Positions 23,764 to 36,665 of a stretch of 64,000 nucleotides of DNA are shown one piece after another. Positions within the stretch are counted from its first letter, which is position 1; the number at the start of each line of letters is the position of its first letter. The position numbers and the translations under genes were made by a program. The notes beneath the pieces were generated by a model that was not told the DNA's origin, did not search any database, and was given only the letters and a program-made list of their open reading frames with translations. Source of the stretch: Hydractinia symbiolongicarpus (Eukaryota; Cnidaria; Hydrozoa; Anthoathecata; Hydractiniidae); contig NC_079887.1 of NCBI RefSeq assembly GCF_029227915.1, positions 18,041,650 through 18,105,649 on the forward strand, written 5' to 3'.

Positions 23764-25500
23764 ATTGAGAGTGTAAGGATTAGACCAATGGTAACTTGCG
23801 CAGGCGCGTGAAACAACCTGTGTTTTAAAGACTTGGCGCAATGGAAAAAGACTTGGGACGTCGTAGTCTAATGAGAGTTGAAGGACTAGATCAATGGTAA
23901 CCTGCACAGGCACGTGGAACTACGTGATTTATGTGTAAGGCCTTTATTAGGCAGCAAAAGGCCATATTACAGCGTTTAGAGGCCTGTAAGCGTAGTTGAC
24001 TGTGTTTTAAAGACATGACGCAATGGAAAACAACTTGGGACGTCGTAGTCTATAGTGAGTGGCAAGGTTAGACCAATGGTAACCTGCGCAGGCACGTGAA
24101 ACCACGTGATTTAAGTGAAAGGCCCTTACTAGCTGTCAAAAGGCCATTTTACGGTCTTTAGAGGTTTGTAAGCGTAGTTGACGGTGTTATAAAGCCATGG
24201 CGCAATGGAAAACGACTTGGAAAGTCTTAGTCCTTTGAGAGTGGATGGATTAGACCATTGTTAAACAGCGCAGGCACGTGAAACCACGTGATTTACGTGT
24301 AAGGCTCTTTTTAGTCATCAAAATGCCATATTACGGCGTTTAGAGGCCTGTGCGCGTAGTTCACTGTATTTTAAAGACATGGCGCAATGGATAACGATTT
24401 GGGAAGTCGTAGTCTATAGAGAGTGGCAAGGTTAGACCAATGGTAACCTGCGCAGGCACGTGAGTCCACGTGATTTACGTGTAAGGCCTTTATTAGGTGT
24501 TAAAAGGCCATATTACAATCTTTACAGGCCTGTGTGGGTAGTTGACTGTGTTTTAAAGACATGACGCAATGGAAAACAACTTAGGACGTCGTAGTCTATA
24601 GAGAGTGGAAAGATTAGACCAATGGTAACCTGCGCAGGCACGTGAAACCACGTGATTTACGTGTAAGGCCTTTATTAGGTGTCAAAAGGCATATTACGGC
24701 CTTCAGAGGCCTGTAAGAGTAGTTGACGGTGTTATTAAGCCTAGGCGCAATGGAAAACGACTTGGGAAGTCGTAGTCCATTGAGAGTGGAGGGATTAGAC
24801 CAATGATAAACAGCGCAGGCACGTGGAACCACGTGCTTTACGTGTAAGGCCTTTATTAGGCATCAAAAAGCCATATTACAGTGTTTAGAGGCCTGTGCGC
24901 GTAGTTGACTGTGTTTTAAAGACATGACGCAGTGGAAAACGATTTGGGACTTCGTAGTGCATTGAGAGTGTAAGGATTAGACCAATGGTAACTTGCGCAG
25001 GCGCGTGAAACCACGTGATTTACGTGTAAGGCTTTTATTAAGTGTCAAAAGGCATATTACTGCCTTCAGAGGCCTGTAAGAGTAGTTGACGGTGTTATTA
25101 AGCCTAGGCGCAATGGAAAACGACTTGGGAAGTCGTAGTCCATTGAGAGTGGAGGGATTAGACGAATGGTAAACAGCGCAGGCACGTGGAACCACGTGCT
25201 TTAAGTGAAAGGCCCTTACTAGCTGTCAAAAGGCCATTTTACGGTCTTTAGAGGTCTGTAAGCGTAGTTGACGGTGTTATAAAGCCATGGCGCAATGGAA
25301 AACGACTTGGGAAGTCTTAGTCTATTGAGAGTGGAAGGATTAGACCATTGTTAAACAGCGCAGGCATGTGGAACCACGTGCTTTACGTGTAAGGCCTTTA
25401 TTAGGCATCAAAAGCCCATATTACAGTGTTTAGAGGCCTGTAAGCGTAGTTGACTGTGTTTTAAAGACATGACGCAGTGGAAAACAACTTGGGACGTCGT
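23764..25500 (+). repeat. Linking satellite segment
   Basis: Monomers following the 3,923-bp HOR. The first part tracks 21,660-22,860 with whole monomers missing. The monomer starting near 24,982 carries the left half of the 106-bp truncated class (ACTTGCGCAGGCGCGTGAAAC) but is otherwise complete. Confidence 0.8.
23783..23888 (+). repeat. 106-bp truncated monomer
   Basis: Just right of the 3,923-bp pair; scar CCTGTGTTTTAAAGAC, the form found in most copies to the right. Confidence 0.92.
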
Positions 25501-28500
25501 TGTCCATTGACAGTGAAAGGATTAGACCAATGGTAACCTGCGCAGACACGTGAAACCACGTGATTTACGTGTAAGGCTCTTTTTAGGCATCAAAATGCCA
25601 TATTACGGCGTTTAGAGGCCTTTGCGCGTAGTTTATTGCGTTTTAAAGACATGGCGCAATGGATAACGATTTGGGACGTCGTAGTCTATAGAGAGTGGCA
25701 AGGTTAGACCAATGGTAACCTGCGCAGGCGCGTGAAACCACGTGATTTACGTGTAAGGCTTTTATTAAGTGTCAAAAGGCCTATTACGGCCTTCAGAGGC
25801 CTGTAAGAGTAGTTGACGGTGTTATTAAGCCTAGGCGCAATGGAAAACGACTTGGTACGTCGTAGTCTGTTGATGGTGGAAGCATTAGACCAATGGTAAC
25901 CAGCGCAAGCACGTGGAACCACGTGATTTATGTGTAAGGCCTTTATTAGGCAGCAAAAGGCCATATTACAGCGTTTAGAGGCCTGTAAGCGTGGTTGACT
26001 GTGTTTTAAAGACATGACGCAATGGAAAACGATTTGGGACGTCGTAGTCTATAGAGAGTGGAAAGATTAGACCAATGGTAACCTGCGCAGGCACGTGAAA
26101 CCACGTGATTTACGTGTAAGGCCTCTATTAGACATTAAAAAGCCATATTACAGTGTTTAGAGGCCTGTGCGCGTAGTTGACTGTGTTTTAAAGACATGAC
26201 GCAGTGGAAAACGATTTGGGACTTCGTAGTGCGTTGAGAGTGTAAGGATTACACCAATGGTAACATGCCCAGGCACGTGAAACCACGTGATTTACGTGTA
26301 AGGCTTTTATTAAGTGTCAAAAGGCATATTACGGCCTTCAGAGGCCTTTAAGAGTAGTTGACGGTGTTATTAAGGCTAGGCGCAATGGAAAACGACTTGG
26401 TACGTCGTAGTCTATTGATGGTGGAAGGATTAGACCAATGGTAACCAGCGCAAGCACGTGGAACCACGTGATTTAATTGAAAGGCCCTTACTAGCTATCA
26501 AAAGGCCATTTTACGGTCTTTAGAGGTCTGTAAGAGTAGTTGACGGTGTTATAACGCCATGGCGCAATGGAAAACGACTTGGGAAGTCTTAGTCCATTGA
26601 GAGTGGAAGGATTAGACCATTGTTAAACAGCGCAGGCATGTGGAACCACGTGCTTTACGTGTAAGGCCTTTATTAGACATCAAAAGGCCATATTACAGTG
26701 TTTAGACGCCTGTAAGCGTAGTTGACTGTGTTTTAAAGACATGACGCAGTGGAAAACAACTTGGGACGTCGTAGTCCATTGACAGTGAAAGGATTAGACC
26801 AATGGTAACCTGCGAAGGCACGTGGAAGCACGTGATTTACGTACAAGGCTTTTATTAAGCATCAAAAGGCCATATTACAGTCTTTACAGGCCTGTGCGCG
26901 TAGTTGACTGTGTTTTAAAGACTTGGCGCAATGGAAAAAGACTTGGGACGTCGTAGTCTAATGAGAGTTGAAGGACTAGATCAATGGTAACCTGCGCAGG
27001 CACGTGGAACTACGTGATTTATGTGTAAGGCCTTTATTAGGCAGCAAAAGGCCATATTACAGCGTTTAGAGGCCTGTAAGCGTAGTTGACTGTGTTATAA
27101 AGCCATGGCGCAATGGAAAACGACTTGGGAAGTCTTAGTCTATTGAGAGTGGAAGGATTAGACCATTGTTAAACAGCGCAGGCATGTGAAACCACGTGCT
27201 TTACGTGTAAGGCCTTTATTAGGCATCAAAAGGCCATATTACAGTGTTTAGAGGCCTGTAAGCGTAGTTGACTGTGTTTTAAAGACATGACGCAGTGGAA
27301 AACAACTTGGGACGTCGTAGTCCATTGACAGTGAAAGGATTAGACCAATGGTAACCTGCGCAGGCACGTGAAACCACGTGATTTACGTGTAAGGCTCTTT
27401 TTAGGCATCAAAATGCCATATTACGGCGTTTAGAGGCCTTTGCGCGTAGTTCATTGCGTTTTAAAGACATGGCGCAATGGATAACGATTTGGGACGTCGT
27501 AGTCTATAGAAAGTGGCAAGGTTAGACCAATGGTAACCTGCGCAGGCTCGTGAAACCACGTGATTAACGTGTAAGGCCTTTATTAGGTGCCAAAAGGCCA
27601 TATTACAGTCTTTAGAGGCCTGTGCGCGTAGTTCACTGTGTTTTAAAGACAAGGCGCAATGGAAAACGATTTAGGACGTCGTAGTCTATAGAGAGTGGCA
27701 AGGTTAGACCAATGGTAACCTGCGCAGGCACGTGAAACCACGTGATTTACGTGTAAGGCCTTTATTAGGTGTCAAAAGGCATATTACGGCCTTCAGAGGC
27801 CTGTAAGAGTAGTTGACGGTGTTATTAAGCCTAGGCGCAATGGAAAATGACTTGGGAAGTCGTAGTTCATTAAGAGTAGAGGGATTAGAGGAATGGTAAA
27901 CAGCGCAGGCACGTGGAACCACGTGCTTTACGTGTAAGGCCTTTATTAGACATAAAAAAGCCATATTACAGTGTTTAGAGGCCTGTGCGCGTAGTTGACT
28001 GTGTTTTAAAGACATGACGCAGTGGAAAACGATTTGGGACTTCGTAGTGCGTTGAGAGTGTAAGGATTAGACCAATGGTAACATGCGCAGGCACGTGGAA
28101 CCACGTGATTTAAGTGAAAGGCCCTTACTAGCTGTCAAAAGACCATTTTACGGTCTTTAGAGGTCTGTAAGCGTAGTTGACGATGTTATAAAGCCATGGC
28201 GCAATGGAAAACGACTTGGGAAGTCTTAGTCCATTGAGAGTGGAAAGATTAGACCATTGTTAAACAGCGCAGGCATGTGGAACCACGTGCTTTACGTGTA
28301 AGGCCTTTATTAGACATCAAAAGGCCATATTACAGTGTTTAGAGGCCTGTAAGCGTAGTTGACTGTGTTTTAAAGACATGACGCAGTGGAAAACAACTTG
28401 GGACGTCGTAGTCCATTGACAGTGAAAGGATTAGACCAATGGTAACCTGCGAAGGCACGTGGAACCACGTGATTTACGTACAAGGCTTTTATTAAGCATC

Positions 28501-28735
28501 AAAAGGCCATATTACAGTCTTTACAGGCCTGTGCGCGTAGTTGACTGTGTTTTAAAGACTTGGCGCAATGGAAAAAGACTTGGGACGTCGTAGTCTAATG
28601 AGAGTTGAAGGACTAGACCAATGATAACCTATGCAGGCACGTGGAATTACGTGATTTAAGTGTAAGGCCTTTATTAGGCAGCAAAAGGCCATATTACAGC
28701 GTTTAGAGGCCTGTAAGCGTAGTTGACTGTGTTTT
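25501..28735 (+). repeat. Second diverged satellite island
   Basis: Monomers that match the left edge of the window better than the HORs on either side (offsets 25,143 and 26,961). They carry scattered private changes, such as CAGACACGTG near 25,553, CATGCCCAGG near 26,265, TTTAATTGAAAGG near 26,472 and GACATAAAAAAGCC near 27,949. No tandem HOR is visible. It separates the left HOR domain from the right one. Confidence 0.8.
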
Positions 28736-29523
28736 AAAGACATGACGCAGTGGAAAACAATTTGGGACTTCGTAGTGCGTTGAGAGTGTAAGGATTAGAC
28801 CAATGGTAACATGCGCAGGCACGTGAAACCACGTGATTTACGTGTAAGGCTTTTATTAAGTGTCAAAAGGCATATTACTGCCTTCAGAGGCCTGTAAGAG
28901 TAGTTGACGGTGTTATTAAGCCTAGGTTCAATGGAAAACGACTTGCGAAGTCGTAGATCATTGAGAGTGGAGGGATTAGACGAATGGTAAACAGCGCAGG
29001 CACGTGGAACCACGTGCTTTAAGTGAAAGGCCCTTACTAGCTGTCAAAAGGCCATTTTACGGTCTTTAGAGGTCTGTAAGCGTAGTTGACGGTGTTATAA
29101 AGCCATGGCGCAATGGAGAACGACTTGGGAAGTCTTAGTCCATTGAGAGTGGAAGGATTAGACCAATGGTAACCTGCGCAGGAACGTGAAACCACGTGAT
29201 TTACGTGTAAGGCCTTTATTAGGTGTCAAAAGGCATATTACGGCCTTCAGAGGCCTGTAAGAGTAGTTGACGGTGTTATTAAGCCTAGGCGCAATGGAAA
29301 ACGACTTAAGAAGTCGTAGTCCATTGAGAGTGGAGGGATTAGTCCAATGATAAACAGCGCAGGCACGTGGAACCACGTGCTTTACGTGTAAGGCCTTTAT
29401 TAGGCATCAAAAAGCCATATTACAGTGTTTAGAGGCCTGTGCGCGTAGTTGACTGTGTTTTAAAGACATGACGCAGTGGAAAACGATTTGGGACTTCGTA
29501 GTGCATTGAGAGTGTAAGGATTA

Positions 29524-29629
29524 GACCAATGGTAACTTGCGCAGGCGCGTGAAACAACCTGTGTTTTAAAGACTTGGCGCAATGGAAAAAGACTTGGGAC
29601 GTCGTAGTCTAATGAGAGTTGAAGGACTA
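29524..29629 (+). repeat. 106-bp truncated monomer
   Basis: In 7,036-bp copy 1; followed by the long (1,380-bp) interval. Confidence 0.92.
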
Positions 29630-32175
29630 GATCAATGGTAACCTGCACAGGCACGTGGAACTACGTGATTTATGTGTAAGGCCTTTATTAGGCAGCAAAA
29701 GGCCATATTACAGCGTTTAGAGGCCTGTAAGCGTAGTTGACTGTGTTTTAAAGACATGACGCAATGGAAAACAACTTGGGACGTCGTAGTCTATAGTGAG
29801 TGGCAAGGTTAGACCAATGGTAACCTGCGCAGGCACGTGAAACCACGTGATTTAAGTGAAAGGCCCTTACTAGCTGTCAAAAGGCCATTTTACGGTCTTT
29901 AGAGGTTTGTAAGCGTAGTTGACGGTGTTATAAAGCCATGGCGCAATGGAAAACGACTTGGGAAGTCTTAGTCCTTTGAGAGTGGAAGGATTAGACCATT
30001 GTTAAACAGCGCAGGCACGTGAAACCACGTGATTTACGTGTAAGGCTCTTTTTAGTCATCAAAATGCCATATTACGGCGTTTAGAGGTTTGTAAGCGTAG
30101 TTGACGGTGTTATAAAGCCAGGGCGCAATGGAAAACAAATTGGGACGTCGTAGTCTATAGAGAGTGGAAAGATTAGACCAATGGTAACCTGTGCAGGCAC
30201 GTGAAACCACGTGATTTACGTGTAAGGCTCTTCTTAGGCATCAAAATGCCATATTACGGTCTTTAGAGGCCTGTGCGCGTAGTTCACTGTGTTTTAAAGA
30301 CATGGCGCAATGGAAAACGATTTTAGACGTCGTAGTCTATAGTGAGTGGCAAGGTTAGACCAATGGTAACCTGCGCAGGCACGTGAAACCACGTGATTTA
30401 AGTGAAAGGCCCTTACTAGCTGTCAAAAGGCCATTTTACGGTCTTTAGAGGTTTGTAAGCGTAGTTGACGGTGTTATAAAGCCAGGGCGCAATGGAAAAC
30501 GACTTGGGAAATCTTAGTCCTTTGAGAGTGGAAGGATTAGACCATTGTTAAACAGCGCAGGCACGTGAAACCACGTGATTTACGTGTAAGGCTCTTTTTA
30601 GTCATCAAAATGCCATATTACGGCGTTTAGAGGCCTGTGCGCGTAGTTCACTGTATTTTAAAGACATGGCGCAATGGATAACGATTTGGGAAGTCGTAGT
30701 CTATAGAGAGTGGCAAGGTTAGACAAATGGTAACCTGTGCAGGCACGTGAGTCCACGTGATTTACGTGTAAGGCCTTTATTAGGTGTCAAAAGGCCACAT
30801 TACAATCTTTACAGGCCTGTGTGGGTAGTTGACTGTGTTTTAAAGACTTGGCGCAATGGAAAAAGACTTGGGACGTCGTAGTCTAATGAGAGTTGAAGGA
30901 CTAGACCAATGATAACCTACGCAGGCACGTGGAATTACGTGATTTAAGTGTAAGGCCTTTATTAGGCAGCAAAAGGCCATCTTACAGCGTTTAGAGGCCT
31001 GTAAGCGTAGTTGACTGTGTTTTAAAGACATGACGCAATGGAAAACAATTTGGGACGTCGTAGTCTATAGAGAGTGGAAAGATTGGACCAATGGTAACCT
31101 GCGCAGGCACGTGAAACCTCGTGATTTACGTGTAAGGCTCTTTTTAGGCATCAAAATGCCATTTTACGGTCTTTAGAGGTCTGTAAGCGTAGTTGACGGT
31201 GTTATAAAGCCATGGAGCAATGGAAAACGACTTGGGAAGTCGTAGTCCATTGAGAGTGGAGGGATTAGACGAATGGTAAACAGCGCAGGCACGTGGAACC
31301 ACGTGCTTTACGTGTAAGGATTTTATTAGACATCAAAAAGCCATATTACAGTGTTTAGAGGCCTGTGCGCGTAGTTGACTGTGTTTTAAAGACATGACGC
31401 AGTGGAAAACAATTTGGGACTTCGTAGTGCGTTGAGAGTGTAAGGATTAGACCAATTGTAACATGCGCAGGCACGTGAAACCACGTGATTTACGTGTAAG
31501 GCTTTTATTAAGTGTCAAAAGGCATATTACTGCCTTCAGAGGCCTGTAAGAGTAGTTGACGGTGTTATTAAGCCTAGGCGCAATGGAAAACGACTTGGGA
31601 AGTCGTAGATCATTGAGAGTGGAGGGATTAGACGAATGGTAAACAGCGCAGGCACGTGGAACCACGTGCTTTAAGTGAAAGGCCCTTACTAGCTGTCAAA
31701 AGGCCATTTTACGGTCTTTAGAGGTCTGTAAGCGTAGTTGACGGTGTTATAAAGCCATGGCGCAATGGAGAACGACTTGGGAAGTCTTAGTCCATTGAGA
31801 GTGGAAGGATTAGACCAATGGTAACCTGCGCAGGAACGTGAAACCACGTGATTTACGTGTAAGGCCTTTATTAGGTGTCAAAAGGCATATTACGGCCTTC
31901 AGAGGCCTGTAAGAGTAGTTGACGGTGTTATTAAGCCTAGGCGCAATGGAAAACGACTTGGGAAGTCGTAGTCCATTGAGAGTGGAGGGATTAGACCAAT
32001 GATAAACAGCGCAGGCACGTGGAACCACGTGCTTTACGTGTAAGGCCTTTATTAGGCATCAAAAAGCCATATTACAGTGTTTAGAGGCCTGTGCGCGTAG
32101 TTGACTGTGTTTTAAAGACATGACGCAGTGGAAAACGATTTGGGACTTCGTAGTGCATTGAGAGTGTAAGGATTA

Positions 32176-32281
32176 GACCAATGGTAACTTGCGCAGGCGC
32201 GTGAAACAACCTGTGTTTTAAAGACTTGGCGCAATGGAAAAAGACTTGGGACGTCGTAGTCTAATGAGAGTTGAAGGACTA
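32176..32281 (+). repeat. 106-bp truncated monomer
   Basis: In the older P unit; followed by the short (834-bp) interval. Confidence 0.92.
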
Positions 32282-33918
32282 GATCAATGGTAACCTGCAC
32301 AGGCACGTGGAACTACGTGATTTATGTGTAACGCCTTTATTAGGCAGCAAAAGGCCATATTACAGCGTTTAGAGGCCTGTAAGCGTAGTTGACTGTGTTT
32401 TAAAGACATGACGCAATGGAAAACAACTTGGGACGTCGTAGTCTATAGTGAGTGGCAAGGTTAGACCAATGGTAACCTGCGCAGGCACGTGAAACCACGT
32501 GATTTAAGTGAAAGGCCCTTACTAGCTGTCAAAAGGCCATTTTACGGTCTTTAGAGGTTTGTAAGCGTAGTTGACGGTGTTATAAAGCCATGGCGCAATG
32601 GAAAACGACTTGGGAAGTCTTAGTCCTTTGAGAGTGGATGGATTAGACCATTGTTAAACAGCGCAGGCACGTGAAACCACGTGATTTACGTGTAAGGCTC
32701 TTTTTAGTCATCAAAATGCCATATTACGGCGTTTAGAGGCCTGTGCGCGTAGTTCACTGTATTTTAAAGACATGGCGCAATGGATAACGATTTGGGAAGT
32801 CGTAGTCTATAGAGAGTGGCAAGGTTAGACCAATGGTAACCTGCGCAGGCACGTGAGTCCACGTGATTAACGTGTAAGGCCTTTATTAGGTGTTAAAAGG
32901 CCATATTACAATCTTTACAGGCCTGTGTGGGTAGTTGACTGTGTTTTAAAGACTTGGCGCAATGGAAAAAGACTTGGGACGTCGTAGTCTAATGAGAGTT
33001 GAAGGACTAGACCAATGATAACCTACGCAGGCACGTGGAATTACGTGATTTAAGTGTAAGGCCTTTATTAGGCAGCAAAAGGCCATATTACAGCGTTTAG
33101 AGGCCTGTAAGCGTAGTTGACTGTGTTTTAAAGACATGACGCAATGGAAAACAATTTGGGACGTCGTAGTCTATAGAGAGTGGAAAGATTGGACCAATGG
33201 TAACCTGCGCAGGCACGTGAAACCACGTGATTTACGTGTAAGGCTCTTTTTAGGCATCAAAATGCCATTTTACGGCCTTTAGAGGTCTGTAAGCGTAGTT
33301 GACGGTGTTATAAAGCCATGGAGCAATAGAAAACGACTTGGGAAGTCTTAGTCCATTGAGAGTGGAAGGATTAGACCATTGTTAAACAGCGCAGGCATGT
33401 GGAACCACGCGCTTTACGTGTAAGGCCTTTATTAGGCATCAAAAGGCCATATTACAGTGCTTAGATGCCTGTAAGCGTAGTTGACTGTGTTTTAAAGACA
33501 TGACGCAGTGGAAAACAACTTGGGACGTCGTAGTCCATTGACAGTGAAAGGATTAGACCAATGGTAACCTGCGCAGGCACGTGAAACCACGTGATTTACG
33601 TGTAAGGCTTTTATTAAGTGTCAAAAGGCATATTACTGCCTTCAGAGGCCTGTAAGAGTAGTTGACGGTGTTATTAAGCCTAGGCGAAATGGAAAACGAC
33701 TTCGGAAGTCGTAGTCCATTGAGAGTGGAGGGATTACACGAATGGTAAACAGCGCAGGCACGTGGAACCACGTGCTTTACATGTAAGGATTTTATTAGAC
33801 ATCAAAAAGCCATATTACAGTGTTTAGAGGCCTGTAAGCGTAGTTGACTGTGTTTTAAAGACATGACGCAGTGGAAAACAACTTGGGACGTCGTAGTCCA
33901 TTGAAAGTGAAGGGATTA

Positions 33919-34090
33919 GACCAATGGTAACCTGCGAAGGCACGTGGAACCACGTGAAGGCTTTTATTAAGCATCAAAAGGCCGTATTACAGTCTTTACA
34001 GGCCTGTGCGCGTAGTTGACTGTGTTTTAAAGACTTGGCGCAATGGAAAAAGACTTGGTACGTCGTAGTCTAATGAGAGTTGAAGGACTA
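33919..34090 (+). repeat. 172-bp monomer
   Basis: In 7,036-bp copy 1, just right of the three-monomer loss; carries AAGGCCGTATT, shared by all copies to its right. Confidence 0.9.
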
Positions 34091-34635
34091 GACCAATGAT
34101 AACCTGCGCAGGCACGTGGAACTACGTGATTTATGTGTAAGGCCTTTATTAGGCAGCAAAAGGCCATATTACAGCGTTTAGAGGCCTGTAAGCGTAGTTG
34201 ACTGTGTTTTAAAGACATGACGCAATGGAAAACAACTTAGGACGTCGTAGTCTATAGAGAGTGGAAAGATTAGACCAATGGTAACCTGCGCAGGCTCGTG
34301 AAACCACGTGATTTACGTGTAAGGCCTTTATTAGGTGTCAAAAGGCATATTACGGCCTTCAGAGGCCTGTAAGAGTAGTTGACGGTGTTATTAAGCCTAG
34401 GCGCAATGGAAAACGACTTGGGAAGTCGTAGTCCATTGAGAGTGGAGGGATTAGACCAATGATAAACAGCGCAGGCACGTGGAACCACGTGCTTTACGTG
34501 TAAGGCCTTTATTAGGCATCAAAAAGCCATATTACAGTGTTTAGAGGCCTGTGCGCGTAGTTGACTGTGTTTTAAAGACATGACGCAGTGGAAAACGATT
34601 TGGGACTTCGTAGTGCATTGAGAGTGTAAGGATTA

Positions 34636-34741
34636 GACCAATGGTAACTTGCGCAGGCGCGTGAAACAACCTGTGTTTTAAAGACTTGGCGCAATGGAAA
34701 AAGACTTGGGACGTCGTAGTCTAATGAGAGTTGAAGGACTA
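34636..34741 (+). repeat. 106-bp truncated monomer
   Basis: Near the end of 7,036-bp copy 1, before the 885-bp unshared tail. Confidence 0.92.
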
Positions 34742-36559
34742 GATCAATGGTAACCTGCACAGGCACGTGGAACTACGTGATTTATGTGTAAGGCCTTTAT
34801 TAGGCAGCAAAAGGCCATATTACAGCGTTTAGAGGCCTGTAAGCGTAGTTGACTGTGTTTTAAAGACATGACGCAATGGAAAACAATTTGGGACGTCGTA
34901 GTCTATAGAGAGTGGAAAGATTGGACCAATGGTAACATGAGCAGGCACGTGAAACCTCGTGATTTACGTGTAAGGCTCTTTTTAGGCATCAAAATGCCAT
35001 TTTACGGTCTTTAGAGGTCTGTAAGCGTAGTTGACGGTGTTATAAAGCCATGGAGCAATGGAAAACGACTTGGGAAGTCTTAGTCCATTGAGAGTGGAAG
35101 GATTAGACCATTGTTAAACAGCGCAGGCATGTGGAACCACGTGCTTTACGTGTAAGGCCTTTATTAGGCATCAAAAGGCCATATTACAGTGCTTAGATGC
35201 CTGTAAGCGTAGTTGACTGTGTTTTAAAGACATGACGCAGTTGAAAACAACTTGGGACGTCGTAATCCATTGACAGTGAAAGGATTAGACCAATGGTAAC
35301 CTGCGAAGGCACGTGGAATTACGTGATTTATGTGTAAGGCCTTTATTAGGCAGCAAAAGGCCATATTACAGCGTTTAGAGGCCTGTAAGCGTAGTTGACA
35401 GTGTTTTAAAGACATGACGCAATGGAAAACAATTTGGGACGTCGTAGTCTATAGAGAGTGGAAAGATTAGACCAATGGTAACCTGCACAGGCACGTGAAA
35501 CCACGTGATTTACGTGTAAGGCTCTTTTTAGGCATCAAAAGGCCATATTACAGTGTTTAGAGGCCTGTAAGCGTAGTTGGCTGTGTTTTAAAGCCATGGC
35601 GCAATGGAAAACGACTTGGAAAGTCGTAGTCCATTGAGAGTGGAGGGATTAGACGAATGGTAAACAGCGCAGGCACGTGGAACCACGTGCTTTACGTGTA
35701 AGTATTTTATTAGACATCAAAAAGCCATATTACAGTGTTTAGAGGCCTGTGCGCGTAGTTGACTGTGTTTTAAAGACATGACGCAGTGGAAAACAATTTG
35801 GGACTTCGTAGTGCGTTGAGAGTGTAAGGATTAGACCAATGGTAACATGCGCAGGCACGTGAAACCACGTGATTTACGTGTAAGGCTTTTATTAAGTGTC
35901 AAAAGGCATATTACTGCCTTCAGAGGCCTGTAAGAGTAGTTGACGGTGTTATTAAGCCTAGGTTCAATGGAAAACGACTTGCGAAGTCGTAGATCATTGA
36001 GAGTGGAGGGATTAGACGAATGGTAAACAGCGCAGGCACGTGGAACCACGTGCTTTAAGTGAAAGGCCCTTACTAGCTGTCAAAAGGCCATTTTACGGTC
36101 TTTAGAGGTCTGTAAGCGTAGTTGACGGTGTTATAAAGCCATGGCGCAATGGAGAACGACTTGGGAAGTCTTAGTCCATTGAGAGTGGAAGGATTAGACC
36201 AATGGTAACCTGCGCAGGAACGTGAAACCACGTGATTTACGTGTAAGGCCTTTATTAGGTGTCAAAAGGCATATTACGGCCTTCAGAGGCCTGTAAGAGT
36301 AGTTGACGGTGTTATTAAGCCTAGGCGCAATGGAAAACGACTTAAGAAGTCGTAGTCCATTGAGAGTGGAGGGATTAGTCCAATGATAAACAGCGCAGGC
36401 ACGTGGAACCACGTGCTTTACGTGTAAGGCCTTTATTAGGCATCAAAAAGCCATATTACAGTGTTTAGAGGCCTGTGCGCGTAGTTGACTGTGTTTTAAA
36501 GACATGACGCAGTGGAAAACGATTTGGGACTTCGTAGTGCATTGAGAGTGTAAGGATTA

Positions 36560-36665
36560 GACCAATGGTAACTTGCGCAGGCGCGTGAAACAACCTGTGT
36601 TTTAAAGACTTGGCGCAATGGAAAAAGACTTGGGACGTCGTAGTCTAATGAGAGTTGAAGGACTA
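36560..36665 (+). repeat. 106-bp truncated monomer
   Basis: Counterpart of 29,524 in 7,036-bp copy 2. Confidence 0.92.

Larger units (their letters stand above)
28736..35771 (+). repeat. 7,036-bp HOR block, copy 1 (lacks three monomers)
   Basis: Anchors 28,795, 29,158, 29,460, 30,840, 31,447, 32,946 and 33,553 recur 7,036 bp later. The start is a hybrid monomer at 28,718-28,749 (GACATGACGCA shared by two classes). Near 33,833 this copy jumps: compared with copy 2 it lacks 545 bp, three monomers. The offset is then 7,581 up to 34,886. The last 885 bp (34,887-35,771) have no counterpart in copy 2. Differences from copy 1 to copy 2 include CCACATT/CCATATT near 30,797, CCAATTG/CCAATGG near 31,456 and GGGACGT/GGGTCGT near 31,054. 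Confidence 0.88.
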
